Part shown: positions 36,114 through 44,889 of the stretch, piece by piece | Position numbering within the stretch: position 1 is the first letter of the stretch | Layout: every line of letters starts with the position of its first letter | Assembly (NCBI RefSeq): GCF_012584515.1 | Contig: NZ_CP051461.1 | Span: forward strand, 2,971,501 to 3,035,500 | DNA from: Polaromonas vacuolata | GTDB lineage: Bacteria > Pseudomonadota > Gammaproteobacteria > Burkholderiales > Burkholderiaceae_C | Reading direction: 5' to 3' | DNA: 64,000 nt | Notes under the pieces: model-generated | Databases searched by the model: none | What the model was told of the DNA's origin: nothing | What the model saw: only the letters and a program-made list of their open reading frames with translations | Made by a program: the position numbers and the translations under genes

Positions 36114-36131
36114 TGTCGTGATTTAGCGACA
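36114..36131. promoter_or_regulatory. GlrR-type upstream activating site 1
   Basis: TGTCGTGATTTAGCGACA is an exact TGTC-N10-GACA palindrome with an extended TGTCG/CGACA arm. This is the motif known for GlrR sites in E. coli. It is centred about 183 bp upstream of the -12 element. Confidence 0.65.
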
Positions 36132-36179
36132 GACCTAAGTGATTGATTTAAAACAATAAATCTAAAACTCGTCAATAGT

Positions 36180-36197
36180 CGTCGTCAATTAGCGACA
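36180..36197. promoter_or_regulatory. GlrR-type upstream activating site 2
   Basis: CGTCGTCAATTAGCGACA differs from the TGTC-N10-GACA motif only at the first base and shares the CG-containing arms of site 1. It lies 66 bp downstream of site 1 and about 117 bp upstream of the -12 element. Confidence 0.6.
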
Positions 36198-36290
36198 AAT
36201 AACAGCGTTTATCGCGGTAAAAACCGGACGAATTCGCTAGTGAAATCTAAAAACCCCTTAAAGCCTATGATTTATATATGTTTTTTAGAG

Positions 36291-36306
36291 TTGGCACAGG
36301 GTTTGC
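36291..36306 (+). promoter_or_regulatory. Sigma-54 (-24/-12) promoter of opgG
   Basis: TTGGCACAGGGTTTGC has the invariant GG and GC separated by 10 bp and matches the sigma-54 consensus well. With GC at -12, transcription would start near 36318, one base before the opgG ATG at 36319, giving an essentially leaderless message; no Shine-Dalgarno precedes that ATG. Confidence 0.75.
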
Positions 36307-36318
36307 CCTATACAAGAT

Positions 36319-37890
36319 ATGAGCCACCATATCTTCTCAAAAAACACCAGCCAGCAGCGCCCTAGCAAGGCCCGCAAAACGCTGTTGTTAGGCGTGCTCG
36401 CAGCGCTGTCAAGTCTGCCCTTAGCCGCACTGGCATTCGATTTGAGCGATGTCGCAGCTATCGCCCAAGCCCGCTCCCAATCGGTTTGGCAAGCGCCTAG
36501 CGTGGTCATGCCGCCTGAGCTAGCAGCACTCGATTACGACGCTTTACGCGACATTCGTTTCAACACCGACAAAGCACTCTGGCGCGACCAGTTGCTGCCA
36601 ATAGAAATTAACTTCTTTCACATCGGTCGTCAGGGCGACAGCGTTCGTATTAATGAAATCACCGCAGACGGCGTCACGCCATTTGCCTACAAAGCCAGCG
36701 ACTTTAACTTCGGCAAAAACCAGCTATCCACCGCCAATTGGGGTGAGCTCGGTTTTGCTGGCTTTCGTGCCCACAGCTTTTTAAATTCGACCAACTACAA
36801 AGACGAGCTAATCGCCTTTATGGGCGCGAGCTACTTTCGGGCTTTAGGCGTCGGTCAGCGCTACGGCTTGTCGGCGCGCGGCTTAGCCATCGATACCGTG
36901 GGCGGTGCACGCGAAGAATTTCCTCGCTTTACCGAATTTTGGTTAGAAAAACCACTTCCAGGCGCGACCAGCCTTACCATCTACGCCCTGCTCGAATCCG
37001 AACGCATGACAGGCGCTTACCGCTTTGATATCCAAGGCGGTATTGATACCGCTGTCGACGTCCACGCCCAAGTATTTATGCGCCCGGCCAGCCCGGCAGT
37101 TGCCACCTTTGGCATGGCGCCGCTGACCAGCATGTTCTTCTTCGGTGAGAACCAGCCCCGCACTGGCGACTTTCGCCCCGAAGTACATGACTCAGACGGC
37201 TTGATGATGGCCAGCGGAAACGGCGAATGGCTATGGCGCCCACTGCAAAACACCAGCTCGGCGCTGGTCAACTCGTTCAGCATGGAGGCCCTCAAAGGCT
37301 TTGGCCTGATGCAGCGCGACCGCGACTTTAAAAGCTACGAAGACTTAGAAGCGCGCTACGAGCTGCGCCCGAGTGCCTGGATTACACCGCTTGGCGACTG
37401 GGGTTCAGGCCGCGTCGAGTTACTGCAATTGCCCACGCCTGACGAGACCCACGACAACATCGTGGCCTATTGGGTACCCAACAAACTGCCGCTGCCGGGC
37501 GAGGCTGTGAGCATGGCTTGGCGCATCAACTGGCAAGGCAAACAGCAGCAACGCCCGCCCAACAGCTGGGTGACGCAGTCGCGCAAAGGCTCGGGCTTTA
37601 GCCAACTCAGTGCGCAAGTGCAAAAACAAATCACCGAATTCTCGATTGACTTTGCTGGCCCGGCTCTTGAAAGCCTAAGTCCAGACGCTGCTGTCAAAGC
37701 CGTCGTCACCAGCGACGCCAACGGCCGCATTCTTGAAAGCCAAGCCCTATACAACCCCGCCGCCGGCGGCTGGCGCATTCACCTACGTGTGCAGCGCATA
37801 GACCCAACACAGCCCATAGAGCTGCGCGCCTTTTTGCAACATGACAACAACACATTAAGCGAAACATGGACCAATCTCATCACACCCTAA
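36319..37890 (+). CDS. opgG: Glucans biosynthesis protein G (periplasmic)
   Basis: 523 aa with a signal peptide (residues 1-39, Arg/Lys-rich start and LAALSSLPLAALA). The mature protein is the OpgG/OpgD beta-sandwich with conserved LPLPGEAVSMAWRINW and FWLEKPLPGATSLTIYALLES. It acts in the periplasm on beta-1,2-glucan backbones made by OpgH. The opgH start lies 25 bp inside its end. The sigma-54 site immediately upstream and the glrKR-like genes before it suggest two-component control. Confidence 0.95.
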   Translation: MSHHIFSKNTSQQRPSKARKTLLLGVLAALSSLPLAALAFDLSDVAAIAQARSQSVWQAPSVVMPPELAALDYDALRDIRFNTDKALWRDQLLPIEINFFHIGRQGDSVRINEITADGVTPFAYKASDFNFGKNQLSTANWGELGFAGFRAHSFLNSTNYKDELIAFMGASYFRALGVGQRYGLSARGLAIDTVGGAREEFPRFTEFWLEKPLPGATSLTIYALLESERMTGAYRFDIQGGIDTAVDVHAQVFMRPASPAVATFGMAPLTSMFFFGENQPRTGDFRPEVHDSDGLMMASGNGEWLWRPLQNTSSALVNSFSMEALKGFGLMQRDRDFKSYEDLEARYELRPSAWITPLGDWGSGRVELLQLPTPDETHDNIVAYWVPNKLPLPGEAVSMAWRINWQGKQQQRPPNSWVTQSRKGSGFSQLSAQVQKQITEFSIDFAGPALESLSPDAAVKAVVTSDANGRILESQALYNPAAGGWRIHLRVQRIDPTQPIELRAFLQHDNNTLSETWTNLITP

Positions 37891-39929
37891 ACGACACACA
37901 GTCGCTGCTAGCCGGCACTGCCAGCCCCAGCCCAGAAAGCCATGTAAGCGCCTCTGTTGTTAGCAAGAAAGATCGCAGCCCGCTGCGCGCCGAACGCCAC
38001 CCGAATGCGGTGACAGCGCCTACGCTAAACCGCGGCTCTATGTTGCCAGCGCCTTGGCGCGGCTTTTGGAACGGCATGGCCAGCGTACTGCCGAGTCAAG
38101 ACAAACCCGCCGCTCAAAATGTGACGTCAAGTGCGGCCAAGACCAGCGAAAAACCGCTGCCGTGGCAGCGCGCGGCAAGCCGCCGCCGCAGCCTTTTTCT
38201 AATCCTCACCTTTATCAGCACGGCCTTTGCCAGCAAGCTGTTTTCGGATCTACAGCCAGCCTACAACAACGCTTGGCTGACCTATGGCCAGTTAGCCCTG
38301 TTCGCATTGCTGACCGCTTGGGTTGTTACCGGCTTTATGACCGCCATGATGGGTTTTTACGTCACGCTGCGTGGCGACCGTTGGTCGCTGTCAGCCAAGG
38401 ATGTCAAAGACCACAGCTTTAATGACGATGCCCGCACCGCCATCATCATGCCAATTTGCAATGAAGATGTGCGCAGCGTATTTGCTGGCCTGCGCGCCAC
38501 CTGTGAGTCGATTGCCAACACCAAGCATGTAGGTGCTTTTGACGTGTTTGTGCTGTCTGACAGCAACGACGTCAACATACAAAAAGCCGAACGCCAGGCG
38601 TGGGAAGAGTTGCGCACGCAACTCGCCGGCCAGCCAGACCAGCCACAAATCGAGGTCTACTACCGCCTGCGTACCCGCCGTACCCACCGCAAGGCCGGTA
38701 ACGTCGCCGACTTTTGCCGCCGCTGGGGCAAAGACTACCGCTACATGGTGGTGTTAGATGCTGATAGCGTGATGAGTGGCGACTGCTTGGTTAGCCTGGT
38801 TAAGCTGATGGAAGCCAACCCTAAAGCCGGCATTATCCAAACCGCCACCCAATCGATTGGCCACGCTACGCTGCATGCGCGCGCGCAGCAGTTCGCTTCC
38901 CGCATGACGGGCCGTTTATTCACCTTGGGCATGCAGTTCTGGCAACTTGGCGAGTCGCATTACTGGGGTCACAACGCCATATTGCGGGTTGCGCCTTTTA
39001 TGGAGCATTGCGCACTCGCACCAATTACCGGCACGGGCGGCATGGCCGGCGGCATTATGTCGCACGACTTTGTTGAAGCCGCTTTGATGCGCCGCGCCGG
39101 CTTTTATGTCTGGCTGGTTTCTGACCTGACGGGCAGCTACGAGCAGCAGCCGCCAGATTTACTCTCCGAGTTGCAACGCGACCGCCGCTGGTGCCAAGGC
39201 AACTTACAAAACGCCCGCTTGATCGCTGAACCCGGCATTCACCCTGTACACCGCTCCATGTTTGGCACTGGCGCCATGGCTTACTTGTCGGCACCGCTGT
39301 GGCTGAGTTTTCTCACGCTAGGCACAGCCTTGTGGTTGTCGGGCACACCGATGATTAAAGACTGGAACTTGCTGCCCGCCGAGCTGTTTGGTATTTGGGC
39401 TTGGACGCTGAGCATTTTGTTTTTGCCGCGCGTTTTAGGTATCGCAGCAGTACTGATTAAAAAAGAACAAGCTTCTTTCGGCGGCACAGCCGCACTGCTG
39501 CGCAGCGCTTTGTTAGAGACTTTGCTGGCTTTGCTGCAAGCGCCGCTGCGCATGATGGCGCACTCGCTGTTTGTGGCGGTGGCAATCACCGGCCTCAAAC
39601 TCGAATGGAAATCGCCTCCGCGTGAAGCCGTTAGCGTGTCGTGGAAACATGCAATTGAGCAACTCGCGCCCATGAGCTTGGTGATTGCCGCATTGGCGGC
39701 CGGTATTGCATTGATTGACGTTAGCGCCTTGATCTGGTTAATACCCGTTGGCCTACCGCTGCTACTAGCTGTGCCGCTAACTGTCATTAGCAGCCAGCCC
39801 CGTCTTGGCGCCGTTATGCGTGCACAGGGCTTTTTGTTAATCCCAGAAGAGACTCGCTCACCCGCCGTTTTGCGCCGTGCTTGGATGCATGCCAGGCCAG
39901 CGGCTAAACCAAGACTTCTGGCGGCTTGA
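37866..39929 (+). CDS. opgH: Glucans biosynthesis glucosyltransferase H
   Basis: 687 aa membrane glycosyltransferase that makes the linear beta-1,2-glucan of osmoregulated periplasmic glucans from UDP-glucose. After a variable Pro/Ser-rich N-terminus come two membrane helices (about residues 108-165). The cytoplasmic GT2 domain holds DADSV (DxD) and the QxxRW motif (LQRDRRWCQGNLQN). A C-terminal set of membrane helices follows. The N-terminus overlaps opgG by 25 bp. A terminator follows. Confidence 0.95.
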   Translation: MDQSHHTLNDTQSLLAGTASPSPESHVSASVVSKKDRSPLRAERHPNAVTAPTLNRGSMLPAPWRGFWNGMASVLPSQDKPAAQNVTSSAAKTSEKPLPWQRAASRRRSLFLILTFISTAFASKLFSDLQPAYNNAWLTYGQLALFALLTAWVVTGFMTAMMGFYVTLRGDRWSLSAKDVKDHSFNDDARTAIIMPICNEDVRSVFAGLRATCESIANTKHVGAFDVFVLSDSNDVNIQKAERQAWEELRTQLAGQPDQPQIEVYYRLRTRRTHRKAGNVADFCRRWGKDYRYMVVLDADSVMSGDCLVSLVKLMEANPKAGIIQTATQSIGHATLHARAQQFASRMTGRLFTLGMQFWQLGESHYWGHNAILRVAPFMEHCALAPITGTGGMAGGIMSHDFVEAALMRRAGFYVWLVSDLTGSYEQQPPDLLSELQRDRRWCQGNLQNARLIAEPGIHPVHRSMFGTGAMAYLSAPLWLSFLTLGTALWLSGTPMIKDWNLLPAELFGIWAWTLSILFLPRVLGIAAVLIKKEQASFGGTAALLRSALLETLLALLQAPLRMMAHSLFVAVAITGLKLEWKSPPREAVSVSWKHAIEQLAPMSLVIAALAAGIALIDVSALIWLIPVGLPLLLAVPLTVISSQPRLGAVMRAQGFLLIPEETRSPAVLRRAWMHARPAAKPRLLAA

Positions 39930-39958
39930 TAGGCTAAGACGCTGCGCGTTGCGCAGGT

Positions 39959-40000
39959 AAAAAAGGTCTGATTTCGCTTGCCGAGTCAGGCCTTTTTTTT
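39959..40000 (+). terminator. Rho-independent terminator after opgH
   Basis: The stem AAGGTCTGA/TCAGGCCTT has one G-T type pair and is followed by eight T residues. Confidence 0.8.
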
Positions 40001-40059
40001 CGGCTTGATACATTCAATTTAAGTCGATGTTTAAGTCGGCTTTAGTTTTCGCAGAAATT

Positions 40060-41031
40060 TTAAAATCCAGCCCTAGTCAATTGTTCACGGTGCGGCAAGC
40101 CTTCGCTGTCACCCAACACTTGAACCGCGCATGCACCTATGTAGGCGCCGCGTTTGACGGCTTGCGGCACGGACAAACCTTCTAGCAGCGCGCTGATAAC
40201 ACCGACGGCAAAGCCGTCTCCTGCACCGACTGTGTCGACAACAGAATCAACAGCAAAACCGGGCACAAAACCCTGACCGCTTGGGCCATCAAAATAAGCG
40301 CCATCGCTGCCGAGTTTGACCACCACTAAAGCAGCGCCGGCTTGACGGTAAAAAGTGGCGATGTCTTGAGGGCTGTTTAAGCCGGTCAAAAACCGGCCCT
40401 CATCCAAGCCCGGCAAGACCCAATCCGCACGGCTGGCCAAGTCATTGATAGACGCACGCATGTGTTCAGGTGTGCGCCATAACGTGGGTCTGAGGTTGGG
40501 ATCAAACGAAATGCTGCGCCCGGCTAGACGCATCAAATCCATACTTTTAATAGCGGCGACTAGCGTGCTGTTTGAGACCCCAGCAAAGACGCCGGTTGCA
40601 TGCAGATGACGTGCACTCACCAGCCAGTCTTGGTCAATATCGGCCTCGCCCATATGACTGCTAGCCGATCCGCTGCGGTGAGATTCGACCGTTGGATCGC
40701 CACCGTTATCAACTCGGCCTTTAAATTGAAAACCGGTTTTTTGCGCAGCAATGCAAACCACGTGTGAGCAGTCAATGCCTTCAGCCTTCATAGCGGCTAA
40801 CAAATAGCGGCCCATAGAGTCGGTACCCAGACGACTGGCCCAACCGACACGCAAGCCCAGTCTCGACAAGCCAATCGCGACATTGGTTTCCGCACCCGCT
40901 GTGCGCTTGTGAAAGGTCATCACCGCTTCGAGCGGGCCAAGCTGATCCGCCACCAGCAGCAGCATGGCTTCACCAAAAGTGACCACATCAAGCGGCTCTT
41001 TTACTTCAATCGAAGCGGTTTCAGTGTGCAT
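40060..41031 (-). CDS. kdgK: 2-dehydro-3-deoxygluconokinase (PfkB family)
   Basis: 323 aa ribokinase-fold kinase. FGEAMLLLVADQLGPLEAVMTFHKRTAGAETNVAIGLSRLG near the N-terminus and VDTVGAGDGFAVGVISALLEG near residue 260 (anion hole GAGD) are typical of KDG kinases. It phosphorylates KDG to KDPG in sugar-acid and Entner-Doudoroff metabolism. The neighbours are not catabolic, so it stands alone. The gudD remnant at 9990-10211 suggests that part of the sugar-acid pathway has been lost, though this kinase may serve other routes. A different PfkB sugar kinase remains possible. Confidence 0.8.
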   Translation of the reverse strand: MHTETASIEVKEPLDVVTFGEAMLLLVADQLGPLEAVMTFHKRTAGAETNVAIGLSRLGLRVGWASRLGTDSMGRYLLAAMKAEGIDCSHVVCIAAQKTGFQFKGRVDNGGDPTVESHRSGSASSHMGEADIDQDWLVSARHLHATGVFAGVSNSTLVAAIKSMDLMRLAGRSISFDPNLRPTLWRTPEHMRASINDLASRADWVLPGLDEGRFLTGLNSPQDIATFYRQAGAALVVVKLGSDGAYFDGPSGQGFVPGFAVDSVVDTVGAGDGFAVGVISALLEGLSVPQAVKRGAYIGACAVQVLGDSEGLPHREQLTRAGF

Positions 41032-41141
41032 GCGAGAGATGAAATAGTTGATCTAGAAAACTGCGTGCAGTCTGGAAAGGTTTAGGCAAATGCACGTCTG
41101 CGTTTAGGCATCAAAGCGTGTTGGCAGGTGAGACAGAACGC

Positions 41142-42500
41142 TTAAAACTTAGGCATGCCCTTCATGCCGCCCATGCGCTTCATCATCTTCATCATGCCGC
41201 CGCCCTTGAGCTTTTTCATCATGCCTTGCATTTGCTCAAACTCGTTGAGCAGGCGGTTGACTTCTTGCACATGCACGCCAGAACCGGAGGCGATGCGGCG
41301 CTTGCGCGTGGCTTTGATTAGCTCGGGCTTGCGGCGCTCTAGTGGCGTCATGCTTTGGATAATTCCTTCTTTGCGCTTGATATCTTTTTCAGCTTTATCC
41401 ATGTCGACCTGACCGGCTTTAGCTGCCATCTGCGCCGGCAATTTATCCAGCAGGCTGGACAAGCCGCCCATGTTTTTCATCTGCTGAATTTGGCTTAAAA
41501 AATCATTCAGATCAAAACCGTCGCCAGACTTCATCTTGGCCGCCAGCTTTTGCGCCGCGGCCATGTCAACACCGGCGGTGACTTGTTCGACCAGCGACAA
41601 AATGTCGCCCATGCCGAGAATACGGCCGGCATGACGCTCGGCATCAAAGACTTCAAGGCCGTCTAGCTTTTCGCTAGTGCCCGAGAACTTAATTGGCGCG
41701 CCGGTGATTTGGCGCACGCTAAGGGCTGCACCACCGCGCGAATCGCCATCGGTTTTGGTCAGAATAATGCCGGTTAACGGCAAGGCTTCTTTAAACGCCT
41801 TGGCGGTATTGATCGCATCTTGACCCTGCATGGCGTCGACTACAAAAAGTGTCTCTACCGGTTTTAGCACCGCATGCAGCTGGGTAATCTCAGCCATCAA
41901 AGCGGCGTCAATGGCTAGGCGGCCTGCGGTATCGACCAGCAGCACATCAAAGAAATGCCGGCGCGCATAGTCCAAGGCAGCTAATGCAATATCCACCGGT
42001 TTTTGATCCGGGCTACTCGGGAACCACTCGGCACCGGCTTGAGCGGTGACGGTTTTAAGCTGCTCGATAGCGGCCGGGCGGTAAACGTCGCCTGAGACGG
42101 TCAGCACTTTTTTCTTGCGCTTTTCAATCAGGTATTTGGCCAGCTTGGCGGTAGTGGTGGTTTTACCTGCGCCTTGTAGGCCGGCCATCAAAATCACGGC
42201 CGGTGGTTGGGCGGCGAGATTGATGTCACTAACGCCCTCGCCCATGGTGGCGGCGAGTTCACGGCTGACGATGGAGACCAAGGCTTGGCCGGGTGAGAGC
42301 GAGCCCATGACTTCTTGGCCGAGGGCTTTTTCTTTAACGCGGTTAATAAAGTCGCGCACCACGGGCAGTGCGACGTCGGCCTCTAACAATGCCATGCGAA
42401 CTTCGCGCAGCATATCTTGGACATTGGTTTCGGTAATGCGGGCTTGGCCGCGCATTTCCTTGACTAGGCGTGTGAGTTTGTCGGTAAGGGCTGATGCCAT
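41142..42500 (-). CDS. ffh: Signal recognition particle protein (SRP54)
   Basis: 452 aa. The N domain, G domain with GLQGAGKTTTTAKLAKYL, DTAGR and TKTDG, and a Met/Gly/Lys-rich M domain (MMKKLKGGGMMKMMKRMGGMKGMPKF) are all present. Together with 4.5S RNA it targets nascent membrane proteins. ATG 42500 (MASALTDKLTRLVKEMRG) is preferred over the 28-residue longer frame. It is divergent from the CcsA-like gene. Confidence 0.96.
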   Translation of the reverse strand: MASALTDKLTRLVKEMRGQARITETNVQDMLREVRMALLEADVALPVVRDFINRVKEKALGQEVMGSLSPGQALVSIVSRELAATMGEGVSDINLAAQPPAVILMAGLQGAGKTTTTAKLAKYLIEKRKKKVLTVSGDVYRPAAIEQLKTVTAQAGAEWFPSSPDQKPVDIALAALDYARRHFFDVLLVDTAGRLAIDAALMAEITQLHAVLKPVETLFVVDAMQGQDAINTAKAFKEALPLTGIILTKTDGDSRGGAALSVRQITGAPIKFSGTSEKLDGLEVFDAERHAGRILGMGDILSLVEQVTAGVDMAAAQKLAAKMKSGDGFDLNDFLSQIQQMKNMGGLSSLLDKLPAQMAAKAGQVDMDKAEKDIKRKEGIIQSMTPLERRKPELIKATRKRRIASGSGVHVQEVNRLLNEFEQMQGMMKKLKGGGMMKMMKRMGGMKGMPKF

Positions 42501-42622
42501 GGCGGGAGCTCCACAAGCTGGGAGAAATTTAAGAAGTCGAAGATACCCGGCAAGCGCCGGACATGAGGGGCTGTTAGCAGTCAAATGAATTGAAAAGCTA
42601 CAGCTAAGGCTAAACTGTAGTC

Positions 42623-43423
42623 ATGATTTTAGCTTTGAGTTCCGGGTGGGGTCTTGCAGCAGCCGCAGGTGCTGTTGCAAGCTATAGCGTGCTCGCCTTA
42701 TCGGCCAGCCGTTTGAGTCCGCGCACCCTGCGCGGCGTATTGTTTGCCGCATGGCTACTGCATGGTTTGGTACTGACCACTGGCCTGATCGCGGAACCAC
42801 TTCGCTTTGGCTTTGCACCCGCACTCTCGATGACAGTGTGGTTGGTACTCAGCATTTATGCGGTCGAGAGCCAGCTGTTGCCTCAGCTTGGCACGCACTG
42901 GGCGTTGGCCAGTTTGGGCGCATTGGCAGTCGCGTTGACAGTGGTCTTTCCGGGTAGTTTTTACCACCGCATAGCCTCGCCTTGGCTGCCGCTGCACTGG
43001 GCGTTGGGCATTGCCTCTTACGGGCTGTTTGCTGTAGCAGTAGTGCACGGCTGGCTGACAACGCGCACCGAGCGCGCCATGCGTCTGGCCACTTCTTGCG
43101 ACACTGGCGTGCCGCTGTTAACGCTAGAGCGTCTGACTTTTCGCTTTGTTCAGGCCGGTTTTGTGCTGCTCACAGCAACGCTGCTAGTGGGTTGGCTATT
43201 TGCCGAGCAGCTCTATGGACTGGGCCAGGTTTGGAGTTGGAGTCACAAAACCATTTTTTCAGTCTTAGCCTGGCTAACTTTTGCCGGTCTTTTGGTTGGA
43301 AGAGCGCGTCTAGGCTGGCGCGGCCAGAAAGCGGTTCGCCTGCTGTATTTAGGTTCAGGTCTGCTGCTGCTGGGCTATGTCGGTTCGCGCTTTGTGCTTG
43401 AGGTCATACTCCACCGCTTATGA
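42623..43423 (+). CDS. CcsA/YpjD-like cytochrome c assembly family membrane protein
   Basis: 266 aa with about eight membrane helices. WLPLHWALGIASYGLFAVAVVHGWL and the SHKTIFSVLAWLTFAGLLVGR segment carry conserved His in the CcsA/YpjD pattern, with no WWD motif as in full CcmF/CcsA. Family members are mostly uncharacterised; heme or quinone handling is a guess. It is divergent from ffh (about 120 bp) and overlaps the next gene by 4 bp. Confidence 0.85.
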   Translation: MILALSSGWGLAAAAGAVASYSVLALSASRLSPRTLRGVLFAAWLLHGLVLTTGLIAEPLRFGFAPALSMTVWLVLSIYAVESQLLPQLGTHWALASLGALAVALTVVFPGSFYHRIASPWLPLHWALGIASYGLFAVAVVHGWLTTRTERAMRLATSCDTGVPLLTLERLTFRFVQAGFVLLTATLLVGWLFAEQLYGLGQVWSWSHKTIFSVLAWLTFAGLLVGRARLGWRGQKAVRLLYLGSGLLLLGYVGSRFVLEVILHRL

Positions 43424-43662
43424 AATATCTGCTCCTCTTTATTTTGGTTCTCTGCGTGATCGGCTGGTGGCGCAACCTTGCGCGAGGCGACAGCCAGAGC
43501 AACGAAGCCACCAAGCGCACAGCGCAACCACGCCAAACCGCCCTACCGCCTACCCAAATCGTCGCCTGCCGGGTCTGTGACCTGCACTTGCCGCGCCGTG
43601 AAGCACTGGTCGGGCCAGCCGGGCTGTACTGCTGCGAAGCACACCGAAAAATAGGCACGTAA
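43420..43662 (+). CDS. PP0621 family small zinc-ribbon-like protein
   Basis: 80 aa. An N-terminal membrane helix (residues about 3-18) is followed by a low-complexity linker and a short Cys-rich tail. The cysteines are C50 and C53 (CRVCDLHLPRREALV) and C71 and C72 (GLYCCEAHRK), with His nearby, so zinc binding is likely. The ATG overlaps the stop of the CcsA-like gene (ATGA). The function is unknown. Confidence 0.85.
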   Translation: MKYLLLFILVLCVIGWWRNLARGDSQSNEATKRTAQPRQTALPPTQIVACRVCDLHLPRREALVGPAGLYCCEAHRKIGT

Positions 43663-43711
43663 AAAAGGCACGTCAACGTGGCACCAGGCCAAAACAAATC
43701 CGGCAACCCGT

Positions 43712-44311
43712 ATGCTTGAATCCCAACCTAAAAGCACTGGCCTGTGGTCCCACGGCTGGTACCAGCACGCCAGAGTGCTGGCTTCACCCAATTTCGGTCC
43801 ACGCCCAGAGGCGGCACACATCGATTTAGTCGTGATCCACTCCATCAGCTTACCGCCTGGCGAGTTTGGTAACGGCCAAGTGCAGCAATTGTTTACCAAT
43901 CAGCTTGACTGGGATGCTCACCCGTATTTTCAAAGTATTCGCGGGTTGCAGGTGTCGGCGCATTTTTTCATTACCCGACTAGGTCATCTGTGGCAGTTCG
44001 TGAGCTGCGACGACCGCGCTTGGCATGCCGGCTCATCCGAGTACCGCGGCCGCAGCGATTGCAACAACGACTCAATTGGCATTGAACTCGAAGGTTTGGA
44101 GGGCGACCGCTTCGAACCCGCTCAATATGAAACCCTCAGCAGCTTATGCAGCTCAGTGCTGACGCATTACCCAATAGCTCACATTGCCGGCCACGAACAT
44201 ATTGCACCGGGCCGCAAATTCGATCCTGGTGCGGGCTTTGACTGGACGCTGCTGCAACACAGCCTAAGCGCGTCAAAAGAGTACTTCCCCACAGTTGGTG
44301 ACGACGCCTGA
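43712..44311 (+). CDS. ampD: 1,6-anhydro-N-acetylmuramyl-L-alanine amidase AmpD
   Basis: 199 aa amidase_2 fold. Zinc ligands are expected at H43 (VVIHSISLPPG) and in AHIAGHEHIAPGRKFDPG. It removes the stem peptide from anhydro-muropeptides during cell-wall recycling in the cytoplasm; there is no signal peptide, as for true AmpD. This window also contains mpl, which reuses the released tripeptide. It lies 49 bp after the PP0621 gene. Confidence 0.94.
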   Translation: MLESQPKSTGLWSHGWYQHARVLASPNFGPRPEAAHIDLVVIHSISLPPGEFGNGQVQQLFTNQLDWDAHPYFQSIRGLQVSAHFFITRLGHLWQFVSCDDRAWHAGSSEYRGRSDCNNDSIGIELEGLEGDRFEPAQYETLSSLCSSVLTHYPIAHIAGHEHIAPGRKFDPGAGFDWTLLQHSLSASKEYFPTVGDDA

Positions 44312-44609
44312 AATGAACGTTGAATCTAGCAATATGGTGACGTTGTAAAAATTATTTCTCAAGCATTTAAAGCGCAGAAATTCGGGCCTATCCAAAAGTA
44401 TTTTTTTTAAATAAGCCAAGCACCAAGCTGGGCACGTGATGCAGCCTAAAAACCGGCGCTAAGCCGCATCAATCCTATATTTTTTCAACCAAAAGCCGGC
44501 CTAGCAAGGGCTTGCAGACAACCTCGGTTTAGCAAAGCACTGGTTGCTCGCAAGTGCATCAATTGAGGTTTTAAAAAAGATCTCATTTCGTGTGAAAATA
44601 CATCTCAAG

Positions 44610-44625
44610 ACACTACCGGTAGTGC
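44610..44625. promoter_or_regulatory. NrdR box 1
   Basis: ACACTACCGGTAGTGC, a palindrome close to the NrdR consensus ACACWATATATWGTGT in its outer arms. It directly precedes the -35 hexamer. Confidence 0.85.
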
Positions 44626-44654
44626 TTGAAATCAAAATTAACACTAGGTATAGT
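44626..44654 (+). promoter_or_regulatory. Core promoter of nrdA
   Basis: The -35 is TTGAAA (44626-44631) and the -10 is TATAGT (44649-44654), separated by 17 bp. The -10 lies inside NrdR box 2. Transcription should start near 44661. Confidence 0.7.
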
Positions 44655-44656
44655 GT
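44641..44656. promoter_or_regulatory. NrdR box 2
   Basis: ACACTAGGTATAGTGT, an almost perfect NrdR palindrome centred 31 bp (three helical turns) downstream of box 1, as for functional NrdR operators. Repressor bound here would cover the -10. Confidence 0.9.
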
Positions 44657-44889
44657 CTACATATCTTGCTACGTTAGATGTAAATTCAGTCTTTCGAGCC
44701 CAGACAAAGACCCCCGCCATAGCGCCCCAGAGAGATTTAAAAAGTCAGCTACGCCGATTTGACAGTCATTTCGTGCGCCTGGTGCGGGTAAATTGAGATT
44801 TTAAGTCAGACAAACTTTTTTCCGTAACGACCGAAAAAATCAGCCGCAAAAGTAGCTAAAACCTCAGCCAATAAGCCAAGAAAAAGCCC

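Larger units (their letters stand above)
44312..44889. other. 578-bp control region of nrdA
   Basis: This region contains the tandem NrdR boxes, a core promoter, and a leader of about 230 nt before the nrdA ATG. The first 240 bp are AT-rich, with no recognised gene. I could not identify a riboswitch in the leader. Confidence 0.5.
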
